From positions 62,001-126,000 of the forward strand of contig CAWJIJ010000008.1 of the NCBI GenBank assembly GCA_963842955.1: 64,000 nucleotides of DNA, read 5' to 3'. Under the pieces are notes generated by a model. It did no database searches. It was given only the letters and a program-made list of their open reading frames with translations, and was not told where the DNA came from. Below, piece by piece: positions 56,111 through 64,000 of the stretch. The stretch is from JARFQW01 sp963842955 (GTDB lineage Bacteria > Pseudomonadota > Gammaproteobacteria > Steroidobacterales > XN24). The position numbers and the translations under genes are program-made. Within the stretch, counting starts at the first letter, position 1, and every line of letters starts with the position of its first letter.

Positions 56111-57112
56111 TTAGGCCGGCTCCGATGTATTCGTGACAGTTGGCTCAGCTGCCCCGGACCCGGAACAGGGCCGCCCGTCCATCAGCGAGGATGAATAGAG
56201 GGTGATCCGGTTCCTGCCCGCCCGCTTGGCCGCAAACATCGCCTGATCCGCGTGGTTGATTGCGGCCAGCAGTCGGTCCTGAGGAGACGGTACGAGGCTG
56301 AGAGCGCCGATGCTGACGCTGACGTCCCAACCCGGCAGCTCGGGCATCCGAAACCTCAGGTCCTCGAGTAGACGATTCCCCATGGCTCTGCACTCGGCCG
56401 GACCAAGCCCGGGGGCAAGAATAAGAAACTCTTCACCGCCGTAGCGGGCTACCACGTCGGAGTCGCGGCTCATCCGGGCGCCTAGCCTCCTGGCGACTTC
56501 CCGCAGGCAGGCGTCACCGGCCGGATGGCCATAGCGGCCATTGATCTGTTTGAAGTAATCGATATCGATGAAGTACAGGCTTAGCCAGGAGCCCGTCCTT
56601 ACTGCGTTGCCCCAGACTGGCGTTGCCACCGCCTCCAGGCCGCGTCGGTTCAGCAGACTGGTGAGCGAGTCGGTTCGCGACTCCTGGCTCAGCTGGTCGA
56701 GCAGGGCATTTAGCTTTGCGTCGTACTCTACTTGATCGGTAATGTCCTTCTGAATACCGATGTGATGGGTGATTTTTTCCCGGTCGTCGGTAACCGGCGA
56801 GATAGACAACTCGTTCCAGAAGGTACCGCCATCCTTGCGGTAGTTGAGCAGGCGGACCCGGGTGCTGCCTCCCGTGGCCAGGCTGTCGCGCAGTTCCTGC
56901 AAGGTCTCCTGATTCGTATGGGCGCCCTGCAAAAAGCGGCAGTCCCGGCCCAGAATGTCTTCGGGCGTGTAGCCGGTAAGGCGGCAGAAGGCCTCGTTCA
57001 CGTAGACAATCGGGCGATTGGCCTGATCGCCGGCAGTGATCACGATGCCGTCGTTCGAGCAATCGATGGCCTTAAGGATCACGGAATTCGGGAGCTCGAA
57101 TGGTATTGCCAT
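56111..57112 (-). CDS. LOV-GGDEF diguanylate cyclase (putative blue-light sensor)
   Basis: Protein of 333 aa. Residues ~10-125 are a PAS domain of the LOV type. GRDCRFLQG (Cys58) matches the flavin-adduct motif GxNCRFLQ with Asp for Asn; LLNYRKDGGTFWNEL and GIQKDIT are also LOV features. A short coiled coil follows, then GGDEF: TDSLTSLLNRRG, FIDIDYFKQIN, and active site GGEEF at 225-229. The inhibitory I-site RDSD lies five residues before it. The enzyme should make c-di-GMP under LOV control. Flanked by direct repeats A and B. Confidence 0.9.
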   Translation of the reverse strand: MAIPFELPNSVILKAIDCSNDGIVITAGDQANRPIVYVNEAFCRLTGYTPEDILGRDCRFLQGAHTNQETLQELRDSLATGGSTRVRLLNYRKDGGTFWNELSISPVTDDREKITHHIGIQKDITDQVEYDAKLNALLDQLSQESRTDSLTSLLNRRGLEAVATPVWGNAVRTGSWLSLYFIDIDYFKQINGRYGHPAGDACLREVARRLGARMSRDSDVVARYGGEEFLILAPGLGPAECRAMGNRLLEDLRFRMPELPGWDVSVSIGALSLVPSPQDRLLAAINHADQAMFAAKRAGRNRITLYSSSLMDGRPCSGSGAAEPTVTNTSEPA

Positions 57113-57382
57113 AGCTCAATTTTGGGGATTCGGTGCGCAAAATATTAGCCGCACCGAGAGGGGCCTGTATAGATAATTTCGGCTAGCTTGCTGTCGCACA
57201 GGGGACTACGGGGTCTCGTGAGGCGCTTCGACTCGGCGGCTTCGTACAGATCCTTGCCGGCACGCTGTCCCCCAGCCAGCAATCTGACCGATTCACACCG
57301 CCAGCGCCCTGGATCAGCAGCGCTCTTGCTGAGATTGACGGAGGCATGGGCCTAATCCGGCTGCCCTGAAACAAGCGCGCAG

Positions 57383-57456
57383 CGCGGCACGGTAAGGGCG
57401 CACACGGCAAAGGCCGGTGACGGATGTCCCGATGACTGCCGGTATGTCGTAACCGA
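57383..57456 (+). repeat. ~73-bp dispersed direct repeat, copy B
   Basis: Same element as 55831-55903, with a few substitutions and one extra base. It lies between the LOV-GGDEF gene and the terminator of the tRNA-Asn gene, so the two copies bracket the cyclase gene 1.5 kb apart. Confidence 0.85.
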
Positions 57457-57473
57457 AGGCGCCCGAGAACGTC

Positions 57474-57502
57474 AAAAAAAAGGCCGCCAGTTGGCGACCT
57501 TT
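57474..57502 (-). terminator. Rho-independent terminator after tRNA-Asn
   Basis: On the minus strand: stem GGTCGCC / GGCGGCC (one G-T pair) with loop AACT, followed by eight T. It lies 28 bp past the 3' end of the tRNA. Confidence 0.85.
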
Positions 57503-57529
57503 CCTGAACCCGTGATCGGGCTTGAATTT

Positions 57530-57605
57530 TGGCTCCCCGGGGCGGACTCGAACCACCGACCAAGTGATTAACAGTCACCCGCTCTACCAACTGAGCTACC
57601 GGGGA
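57530..57605 (-). tRNA. tRNA-Asn (anticodon GTT)
   Basis: The 76-nt cloverleaf begins TCCCCGGTAGCTCAGTTGG. Acceptor TCCCCGG pairs with CCGGGGA; anticodon loop CTGTTAA; T arm GGTTCGAGTCC; CCA is encoded. Confidence 0.97.
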
Positions 57606-57732
57606 ATCGCATCACGATCTGAAACATCGGCCGCGGACAGGCCACGGGCGAAGGCCGCGAATTTTCGGGGCTGGCCGGGATCAAGTCAAGCCCCGGCGGC
57701 ATGTCGGCCGCCCCTGCGCAGCGTCGGTTCGG

Positions 57733-58917
57733 TCACTCCAGCGCCTCCCGGATCCGGCGCATGGCCTCCTGGAGGGTCTCCATGCTGGAGGCAAACGAAA
57801 AACGCACATGTCCGGGGGCTCCGAATGCCACTCCCGGCACCACCGCCACACCCGCCTTGTCCAGCAGGAACTCGGCAAATCCGGTGTCGTCGCTGATCCC
57901 GTCAATCCGCTCGATGGCCCCGCGAACGTCCGGAAACAGGTAGAACGTGGCGTCCCCGGTCAGGCAGTCAACGGCCGCCAGGTCATCGAGGGCCGCGGCC
58001 AGATAGTCGTGGCGCTCCTTGAAGTGCCGGGTCATCTCCGCCACCGGTCCCTGGTCGCCGGCCAGTGCGGCCACGGCTGCTTTCTGGGAGATGCCGCAGG
58101 GGTTTGACGTGCTCTGGCTTTGCACCTTCTTCATGGCTTTCACCAGGTCAACGGGTCCGCCGCAGTAGCCGATGCGCCAGCCCGTCATGGCATAGGCCTT
58201 GGAAACCCCGTTCACCGTGACTGTGCGGTCGTACAGGTCCGGCGCGCAGGTGAGCAGGCTGCAAAACGGTTCATCCGCCCAGTAAATATGCTCGTACATA
58301 TCGTCCGTCGCTATGACCACCTGGGGATGGCGGCGCAGGACTTCGGCCAGGGCCTCGAGCTCCGCGCGAGTGTACGCGGTGCCGGCCGGGTTGCTGGGAC
58401 TGTTGAGCATGAACAACCGGGTGTTGGGCGTGATAGCGGCCTCCAGCTGCTCCGCCTGGAGCTTGAAACGCTGTTCCGGCCCGGCGGATACGAACACCGG
58501 CGTTGCATCCGCAAGAAGCGCCATCGCCGGGTATGAGACCCAATAAGGTGCCGGGATCACGACCTCGTCGCCGGCATTCAGGAGTGCCTGGCACAGGTTG
58601 TAAAGGGTCTGCTTGGCTCCGGTGGAAACCAGAATCTGTTCGGGTGCGTATTCTATTTCGTTGTCCCGAAGAAACTTGTTGGCAATGGCGGTCTTGAGCT
58701 CCGGAATCCCGTCGACGGCCGTGTAGTGGGTAAAGCCGTCCCGGATAGCGGCGATCGCGGCTTCGGATATATGCGCCGGCGTGGCGAAGTCCGGCTCTCC
58801 CGCGCCGAGCCCGATTACGTCCTTGCCAGCGGCACGGAGTTCCTGGGCCCGTGCGGTGACGGCCAGGGTGGGTGAAGGCTTGACGCGTCCGACGCGGTCG
58901 GCGAGCTTGAAGTCCAC
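57733..58917 (-). CDS. Pyridoxal phosphate-dependent aminotransferase, aspartate aminotransferase type
   Basis: Class I aminotransferase of 394 aa. Start GTG 58917 (DFKLADRVGRVKPSPT), since the upstream frame has no similarity. VIGLGAGEPDFATP, LNSPSNPAGTAYTR and the PLP-lysine segment VNGVSKAYAMTGWRIGY mark the AspC Ib subgroup, which often accepts aspartate and also prephenate or other acids. PLP contacts DDMYEH and the C-terminal GHVRFSFASS Arg are present. Divergent from uvrB. Confidence 0.93.
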   Translation of the reverse strand: MDFKLADRVGRVKPSPTLAVTARAQELRAAGKDVIGLGAGEPDFATPAHISEAAIAAIRDGFTHYTAVDGIPELKTAIANKFLRDNEIEYAPEQILVSTGAKQTLYNLCQALLNAGDEVVIPAPYWVSYPAMALLADATPVFVSAGPEQRFKLQAEQLEAAITPNTRLFMLNSPSNPAGTAYTRAELEALAEVLRRHPQVVIATDDMYEHIYWADEPFCSLLTCAPDLYDRTVTVNGVSKAYAMTGWRIGYCGGPVDLVKAMKKVQSQSTSNPCGISQKAAVAALAGDQGPVAEMTRHFKERHDYLAAALDDLAAVDCLTGDATFYLFPDVRGAIERIDGISDDTGFAEFLLDKAGVAVVPGVAFGAPGHVRFSFASSMETLQEAMRRIREALE

Positions 58918-59001
58918 GGCTGACCCCCAATGGCATAATGGCTGGATTGCCCATGGTAAGGGATGGCCGGCAACCATCCAATGCGAACTTTGAGGAACCG
59001 C

Positions 59002-61026
59002 GTGGCCGACGAATTTCAGCTGGAATCCGAATACGACCCGGCGGGGGATCAGCCCGAGGCCATTGCGGGCCTGGTGGACGGTCTGGAGAGCGGGCTGGCG
59101 GCGCAGACCCTGCTGGGTGTAACGGGTTCCGGCAAGACCTTCACCATTGCCAACGTCATCCAGGCGGTCCAGCGTCCGACCCTGGTCCTGGCCCACAACA
59201 AGACGCTGGCGGCGCAGCTCTACGGCGAGTTCCGGGAGTTCTTTCCGAACAACTCGGTGGAGTATTTCGTTTCCTATTACGACTACTACCAGCCCGAGGC
59301 CTACGTGCCGTCATCGGACACCTATATAGAGAAGGACTCGTCCATCAACGCCCATATCGAGCAGATGCGGCTATCGGCCACCAAGGCCCTGCTCGAGCGT
59401 TCGGATTCGATCATCGTTGCCACGGTCTCGGCCATCTACGGCCTGGGTGACCCGCAGGCCTACCTCAGCATGGTGCTCCACCTGGACCGGGGTGACACGA
59501 TCGGCCAGCGCACGATTCTGCGCCGGCTGGCGGACATGCAATACACGCGCAACGAAATGGACCTTCGCCAGGGGACCTACCGGGTTCGCGGAGAGATCAT
59601 CGACGTGTTTCCGGCGGAGTCGGAGCGCGAGGCCTTGCGCATCGAGCTGTTCGACGATGACGTCGAATCCCTGGCTCTTTTCGACCCGCTGACCGGCGAA
59701 ATTCGTCGGCGCGTGCCCCGGTATACGATTTACCCCAAGACCCACTACGTGACGCCTCGGGAGCGCCTCGTGGCCGCCCTGGACCTCATCAAGGACGAGC
59801 TGCGGGAGCGGCTGGCCCACCTGCGCGAGCACGGCAAGCTGCTCGAGGCCCAGCGGCTGGAACAGCGAACCCTGTTCGATCTGGAGATGATCCAGGAACT
59901 TGGCTATTGCCAGGGCATCGAAAACTATTCCCGTTATCTCTCCGGCCGGGAGGCGGGCGAGCCGCCGCCAACCCTGTTCGATTACTTGCCGCGCAATGGG
60001 CTGCTGGTCGTGGACGAGAGCCACGTGACCATTCCCCAGCTGGGGGGGATGTACCGAGGGGACCGGTCAAGGAAGGAAACCCTGGTGGAGTACGGGTTTC
60101 GCATGCCATCCGCCCTCGACAACCGGCCCCTGCGTTTCGATGAGTACGAGGCGCTGGCGCCCCAGACAGTCTTCGTGTCCGCCACGCCCCGGGAGTACGA
60201 GATGGACAAGTCCGGGCAGGTCGTCGAGCAGGTGGTCCGCCCCACGGGACTGGTGGACCCGGAGGTGGAGATCCGTCCGGTGGGAACCCAGGTTGACGAC
60301 GTGCTCTCGGAGATAGGGGAGCGGGTGGACCGGGACGAGCGGGTGCTGATTACCACGCTGACCAAGCGTATGGCGGAAGACCTCACCGACTACCTTCACG
60401 AGCATGGCGTGCGCGTGCGCTATCTGCACTCCGACATCGACACTGTCGAGCGAACCGAGATTATTCGCGATCTGCGCCGCGGCGAGTTCGACGTCCTCGT
60501 GGGCATCAACCTTCTTCGAGAGGGCCTGGACATGCCCGAGGTGTCGCTGGTGGCAATTCTGGACGCGGACAAGGAAGGGTTCCTGCGCTCCGGCGGTTCG
60601 TTGATCCAGACCATCGGCCGAGCGGCCCGGAACGTCAACGGCCGGGCGATTCTCTACGCCGACAAGATCACCCGCTCCATGCAGCACGCCCTCGACGAAA
60701 CTGAGCGCCGGCGGGCCAAGCAGCTGGCCTTTAATGAGGCTCACGGGATTACCCCGACAACGATTCGCAAGAACATCACCGACGTGATGGAGGGGGCTCG
60801 ATCCGAGGGCGACGAAGGCAAGGGCCGTGGTCGGCGTGCCGCTGAACCCAGGCTGGTCTACGAGGCCCTGACGCCCGAAGAGATCATGAAGCGGATCAAG
60901 AAGCTGGAGCAGGCCATGTTTCAGCATGCCAGGGAACTCGAGTTCGAAGAGGCGGCAAAGATCCGCGACGAAATCGAAAAACTCAAGAGAGTCGAGCTGG
61001 GGCTCTCGGACACGCTCGCCGGATAA
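59002..61026 (+). CDS. uvrB: Excinuclease ABC subunit B
   Basis: Helicase-like protein of 674 aa in nucleotide excision repair. GTG 59002 after GAGGAA gives the family N-terminus (ADEFQLESEYDPAGDQPEAI); ATGs at 58963 and 58981 are in frame. Walker A is GVTGSGKTFTIANV. The beta-hairpin YYDYYQPEAYVPSSDTYIEK clamps the strand. DESHV, QTIGRAARN and the C-terminal UvrC-binding UVR motif (ELEFEEAAKIRDEIEKL) are present. Confidence 0.97.
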   Translation: MADEFQLESEYDPAGDQPEAIAGLVDGLESGLAAQTLLGVTGSGKTFTIANVIQAVQRPTLVLAHNKTLAAQLYGEFREFFPNNSVEYFVSYYDYYQPEAYVPSSDTYIEKDSSINAHIEQMRLSATKALLERSDSIIVATVSAIYGLGDPQAYLSMVLHLDRGDTIGQRTILRRLADMQYTRNEMDLRQGTYRVRGEIIDVFPAESEREALRIELFDDDVESLALFDPLTGEIRRRVPRYTIYPKTHYVTPRERLVAALDLIKDELRERLAHLREHGKLLEAQRLEQRTLFDLEMIQELGYCQGIENYSRYLSGREAGEPPPTLFDYLPRNGLLVVDESHVTIPQLGGMYRGDRSRKETLVEYGFRMPSALDNRPLRFDEYEALAPQTVFVSATPREYEMDKSGQVVEQVVRPTGLVDPEVEIRPVGTQVDDVLSEIGERVDRDERVLITTLTKRMAEDLTDYLHEHGVRVRYLHSDIDTVERTEIIRDLRRGEFDVLVGINLLREGLDMPEVSLVAILDADKEGFLRSGGSLIQTIGRAARNVNGRAILYADKITRSMQHALDETERRRAKQLAFNEAHGITPTTIRKNITDVMEGARSEGDEGKGRGRRAAEPRLVYEALTPEEIMKRIKKLEQAMFQHARELEFEEAAKIRDEIEKLKRVELGLSDTLAG

Positions 61027-61058
61027 CGCGGAACCGTCCGGCCGAAACGTTTGACCCA

Positions 61059-61108
61059 GTGTTCGGCAGAGGGGTCTGGCCAAGGCGTCGGGCAGAGGGG
61101 TCCGGCCG
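61059..61108. repeat. Two-copy imperfect repeat between uvrB and DUF1538 gene
   Basis: GGCAGAGGGGTCTGGCC and GGCAGAGGGGTCCGGCC lie 27 bp apart, each preceded by TCG. No function is apparent. Confidence 0.5.
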
Positions 61109-61157
61109 AATATTCGGGGTGAATAGTCCGGTGCGACGGCATTGAAATGCGGTTCCC

Positions 61158-61189
61158 TTGACATGAGGCGTCCGCCGCAAAGTGATAGG
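61158..61189 (+). promoter_or_regulatory. Candidate promoter of the DUF1538-PII operon
   Basis: A consensus TTGACA at 61158-61163 is followed 17 bp later by AGTGAT and overlapping TGATAG. The -10 is poor. It lies ~45 bp before the ATG at 61235. Confidence 0.35.
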
Positions 61190-61234
61190 CTTGCCTCGCA
61201 GGTGCCGTAACCAGCACGGGAATTGCGTTTCAGA

Positions 61235-63025
61235 ATGCCAAACACCATACGCTTTTCGGATCTCCAGCGGGCCTACGGGTTCGGTCAGCGCAAAGTCAGC
61301 GCCAACGATCTGTTCCCGGCGCCGACGCGGGACGCCGAGGGTAACGTTGTCCCGGTTCCGGTCGAGCCCATCAGGCTCAGCGCGGTGGAGACCTTCGACC
61401 TGATCCGGCCCTATGTCTCGGTCCGGTTCATGGATCAGTTGCGGGCCGTGGTGCCGCTAGCCGCCTACCTCGCGCTCTTCCAGCTGCTGATCCTCGACCA
61501 AATCATCCAGGACTCGTGGGTGATCACCGGCGGCCTGTTCGCGGTGATTGTCGGGCTGCTGTTTTTCATGGAGGGCCTGAGCCTGGGCCTCATGCCCCTG
61601 GGCGAAACGATCGGCAACGGGCTGCCCCGCAAGTCGCCGCTGCCCCTCGTTCTACTGGTTACGTTCCTGCTGGGAATCGGGGTGACCTTCGCCGAACCGG
61701 CCATCGGGGCCCTGCAGGCAGCCGGCGCGAACGTGTCCGTCGAGCGGGCGCCCTATCTCTATGCGCTGCTCAACGACTGGTCCGGGATCCTGGTTCTGGT
61801 GGTCGGCGTGTCGGTCGGCGCAGCCGCGGTCATGGGTACGCTGCGATTTCTCAATGGCTGGAGCCTGAAGCCGCTCATCTACCTGGCGCTGGCGCCGGTT
61901 TTGCTGGTGACGGTTTATGCGTCCACCGATCCCGACCTGCGCGCGGCGCTGGGGCTGGCCTGGGATGCCGGGGCGGTGACCACGGGGCCGGTCACCGTGC
62001 CCCTTGTGCTTTCCCTGGGGATCGGTATCGCCGCCGCAGGCGGCCGCGGCGACTCCGGCCTGTCCGGCTTTGGCATCGTCACGCTGGCCTCCCTGTTTCC
62101 GATTCTCGGTGTCCTGCTGCTGACCCTGGCCCTTCAGTCAAGCACGACGCCCGCCGAAATCATCGAAGCCGCGGCCCAGGCCGCGAGCGCCGCCGCGAAT
62201 GTGGCGCCGGCCTGGCACGAGACCAGCCCCTGGGTGGAGATCATTTTGGGCATTCGCGCCATTCTCCCGCTCGTGCTGTTTCTGCTGATCGTGCAGAAAT
62301 TTATTCTCCGCGAGCCCATCGAAAACAAGGGTGAGGTCATCTACGGGATCATGCTGACCATTATCGGCATGTGCATTTTCAACCTCGGCCTCACCTACGG
62401 CCTGTCGAAACTCGGCGCCAACGCGGGCAGCCTCGTGCCCGGCGCCTTTATGGAAATCGCCGCCGTCGACCGGTCCCCGATCTACGTCTATACGGTCGGC
62501 CTGGTCGTGGCGATCGCGTTCGCCTGGTTCCTGGGCTTCGGCGCCACCATCGCGGAGCCGGCGCTGAATGCGCTGGGCGCCACCGCCGAGGACCTCACCA
62601 ACGGTGTCTTCAAGAAGAAGACGCTGATCTATGCGGTGTCCACTGGTGTGGCCTGCGGCATTGCGCTGGGCTTGTGCAAGCTGATCTTCGACTGGCCGCT
62701 GGTCTGGATGATTGTGCCGGGCTATCTGGCGGCGATCGTCCTCACGATGGTGTCCAGCGAGATGTTCGTCAACGTGGCCTGGGACAGCGCCGGGGTCACC
62801 ACCGGACCGGTGACGGTGCCGCTGGTCCTCGCCATGGGGCTGGGCTTCGGCAACGCCACCGACGCCGTGGAGGGCTTCGGCATTCTCTGCATGGCCTCTA
62901 TCGGGCCGATCATCACCGTCATGCTCACGGGGCTGTGGTCACGCTATCGGTTGCATCGCCAGCAGCGGGCCGCGGGTCACGACGAGGCGGACGGCCTGCA
63001 ACCTTCGACACAGGGTGTCCTATGA
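61235..63025 (+). CDS. DUF1538 multi-pass membrane protein
   Basis: Protein of 596 aa with about 12-14 membrane helices in two similar halves. Each half has a G-x-T-x-AEPA helix (GVTFAEPAIGAL, GATIAEPALNAL) and a signature VTTGPVTVPLVL (~residues 245 and 520) preceded by AWD. This internal duplication is typical of inverted-repeat transporters. DUF1538 proteins have no proven substrate. The stop overlaps the start of a PII-type gene, which points to PII-like control of the transporter, as with AmtB-GlnK (inference). Confidence 0.9.
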   Translation: MPNTIRFSDLQRAYGFGQRKVSANDLFPAPTRDAEGNVVPVPVEPIRLSAVETFDLIRPYVSVRFMDQLRAVVPLAAYLALFQLLILDQIIQDSWVITGGLFAVIVGLLFFMEGLSLGLMPLGETIGNGLPRKSPLPLVLLVTFLLGIGVTFAEPAIGALQAAGANVSVERAPYLYALLNDWSGILVLVVGVSVGAAAVMGTLRFLNGWSLKPLIYLALAPVLLVTVYASTDPDLRAALGLAWDAGAVTTGPVTVPLVLSLGIGIAAAGGRGDSGLSGFGIVTLASLFPILGVLLLTLALQSSTTPAEIIEAAAQAASAAANVAPAWHETSPWVEIILGIRAILPLVLFLLIVQKFILREPIENKGEVIYGIMLTIIGMCIFNLGLTYGLSKLGANAGSLVPGAFMEIAAVDRSPIYVYTVGLVVAIAFAWFLGFGATIAEPALNALGATAEDLTNGVFKKKTLIYAVSTGVACGIALGLCKLIFDWPLVWMIVPGYLAAIVLTMVSSEMFVNVAWDSAGVTTGPVTVPLVLAMGLGFGNATDAVEGFGILCMASIGPIITVMLTGLWSRYRLHRQQRAAGHDEADGLQPSTQGVL

Positions 63026-63405
63026 CCCAATTCACCTATATCACGGATGTCTGGATCATCACGTGCGTGGTATCCAAGGCCACCAAGCAGGCAAGAAATA
63101 TGCTTCTCGCGGCCAGGGACATGGGATCCCGGGGCGCGCTGGGCTGGCACGCCCGGGGTTTCGGCGCCCGCGAACGGTTCGGGGCCTTGGGAGTGGCGGT
63201 GGAAGCCGACAAGGACATTCTCCAGGTCCTGGTAGCCAGCGAGCAGCGCGAAATGGTCTTCGAGGCTATGTATAAGGCAGGCGAGCTGGGGCGGACCGGG
63301 GCCGGCTTCATGTACATGACGCCGCTGGAGAAAATGGCCACCTACGTCCCGGAGTCGTTGCTGGAGTCCGCCGACGACAGCGGCGAGCGGAGCACGGCAA
63401 CGTGA
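63022..63405 (+). CDS. PII-like signalling protein (first)
   Basis: Protein of 127 aa; ATGA overlap with the DUF1538 gene. The C-terminal GRTGAGFMYMTPLEKMATYVP fits the PII B-loop and C-loop region, and ILQVLVASEQREMVFEAMYK the second beta-alpha unit. The T-loop region (about residues 35-60) is short and has no Tyr at the uridylylation site. It may bind nucleotides and sense energy or carbon/nitrogen state for the membrane partner. Confidence 0.8.
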   Translation: MTQFTYITDVWIITCVVSKATKQARNMLLAARDMGSRGALGWHARGFGARERFGALGVAVEADKDILQVLVASEQREMVFEAMYKAGELGRTGAGFMYMTPLEKMATYVPESLLESADDSGERSTAT

Positions 63406-63779
63406 CGGCCGGGACGATGGACGGCGTTCCCGGCGACGTCTGCAAACTGATTTCGGCCGTCGTGGCGGATGACGGCACGGATCTCGCGATCCTCCAGGGG
63501 TTGAGGAAGGAGAAGGGGATTGTTCAGGCGTTCAGCCATGCCTGTCTGGGCAGCTCGATCACGGTGGAGGCCCGCACCAAGCGGGGCAGGCTCCCGGAGC
63601 CCAAGATGGTCCGTTTCGTTGAAATCGTTGTGCCGGAATCCCGGGCCAGCGAGGTTTTCGAGTACGTGTGCTCCGTGGCGCGGGTGGATCAGGCGGGCCA
63701 CGGCGTGGTCTGGCAGGCCGGATCCACGTTTTGCACGCCCTACGCACTGCCCGAGGACGTCCCGGACGAGGTTTCCTAG
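63402..63779 (+). CDS. PII-like or ferredoxin-fold partner protein (second)
   Basis: Protein of 125 aa; GTG 63402 overlaps the previous stop (GTGA), ATG 63417 possible. CKLISAVVADDGTDLAILQG, MVRFVEIVVPESRASEVFEY and GHGVVWQAGSTFCTPYALPE suggest another PII-type beta-alpha-beta repeat ending in a phosphate-binding-like loop. Similarity is weaker than for its neighbour. It is the last gene of the DUF1538 operon. Confidence 0.6.
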   Translation: MTAGTMDGVPGDVCKLISAVVADDGTDLAILQGLRKEKGIVQAFSHACLGSSITVEARTKRGRLPEPKMVRFVEIVVPESRASEVFEYVCSVARVDQAGHGVVWQAGSTFCTPYALPEDVPDEVS

Positions 63780-63934
63780 GGAGCGCCGCGCCGGTGCGCG
63801 GGCTCTTCCGGGCACGCCGCGAAGAGTCTCGGACAGCGCGCGCACGGGGTTCGGGCCGGGGGACGACCGGGCTCCCCGGTGTTCCCGGAAGGCTTGCGGC
63901 CCGGGGTAGGATTGGGCAGAATTCCCGACCTTCC

Positions 63935-64000
63935 AGGCGCGTAGCTCAGTGGTAGAGCACTACGTTGACATCGTAGGGGTCGGCGGTTCAAACCCGCCCG
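63935..64000 (+). tRNA. tRNA-Val (anticodon GAC), 3' end cut by window
   Basis: AGGCGCGTAGCTCAGTGGTA starts the acceptor and D arm; anticodon stem CTACG/CGTAG with loop TTGACAT; T arm GGCGG-TTCAAAC-CCGCC. The last ~10 nt of the acceptor and CCA lie outside. Confidence 0.93.

Noticed and set aside
55831..57456. Integron attC sites or transposon ends for the ~73-bp direct repeats
   Set aside because: No GTTRRRY/RYYYAAC core pair and the copies are direct, not inverted; no integrase or transposase is nearby.

Overview
The window is 64 kb of GC-rich chromosome from a free-living gammaproteobacterium. The gene order trpS-scpA-scpB-rluB and serC-serA-pheA-hisC-aroA-cmk-rpsA-ihfB-lapA-lapB is typical of that class, and RimO, YciK, LapAB and integration host factor beta fit it. 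I cannot name the genus. The metabolic character suggested by the accessory genes is respiratory, with electron transfer across the outer membrane.

Layout. (1) 1-3.1 kb, minus strand: the 5' part of a secreted DUF5666-like protein whose body is a run of at least 37 24-bp repeats (octapeptide GIDGSGTR and variants), leaving the window on the left; upstream of it is a DUF6502-type gene split by a frame break. (2) 3.1-31 kb: housekeeping block. It holds BolA, YciI, a YciO-type protein, an M50 protease, an Fe-S-type TrpRS, ScpA/ScpB, RluB, an endonuclease-III-like glycosylase, a minus-strand operon mtaD-ubiG-gph-rmuC-squalene-synthase-like with yciK just downstream, divergent mtnA, gyrA, the serine/aromatic/histidine biosynthesis operon ending in cmk, rpsA, ihfB, lapAB, comEA-like and galU. 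(3) 31-40 kb: a complete MtrCAB-type extracellular electron-transfer conduit: a small class I cytochrome c, two OmcA/MtrC-family decaheme lipoproteins, an MtrA/DmsE-type periplasmic decaheme cytochrome and an MtrB/PioB outer-membrane barrel. (4) 40-49 kb: rimO, then small exported proteins (PDZ protein, tandem thioredoxin-fold protein, pseudoazurin-like cupredoxin, two cytochrome P460-family proteins) with an AraC regulator and a small membrane protein. (5) 49-57 kb: a membrane-fused spermidine-synthase-like protein, a third decaheme lipoprotein, a 2OG-Fe(II) oxygenase with a SEC-C motif, and a LOV-GGDEF (putative blue-light) diguanylate cyclase between two copies of a ~73-bp direct repeat. 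(6) 57-64 kb: tRNA-Asn, aspartate aminotransferase, uvrB, a DUF1538 membrane protein translationally coupled to two PII-like genes, and a truncated tRNA-Val.

How it works together: the small cytochrome, cupredoxin and P460 proteins are candidate periplasmic electron carriers or enzymes around the MtrA-MtrB conduit. The three decaheme lipoproteins share one N-terminal module (lipobox, Gly/Asp-rich linker, EF-hand-like loops, Cys pair) and probably sit on the cell surface. The sequence does not show whether electrons flow outward (metal reduction) or inward (Fe(II) or electrode oxidation).

Quality note: several conserved genes (aroA, comEA-like, the spermidine-synthase-like gene, DUF6502) and the repeat array carry single-base frame breaks, often in short homopolymers. 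Assembly or sequencing error is more likely than gene loss for most of them, since aroA keeps intact 4-bp overlaps with both neighbours.
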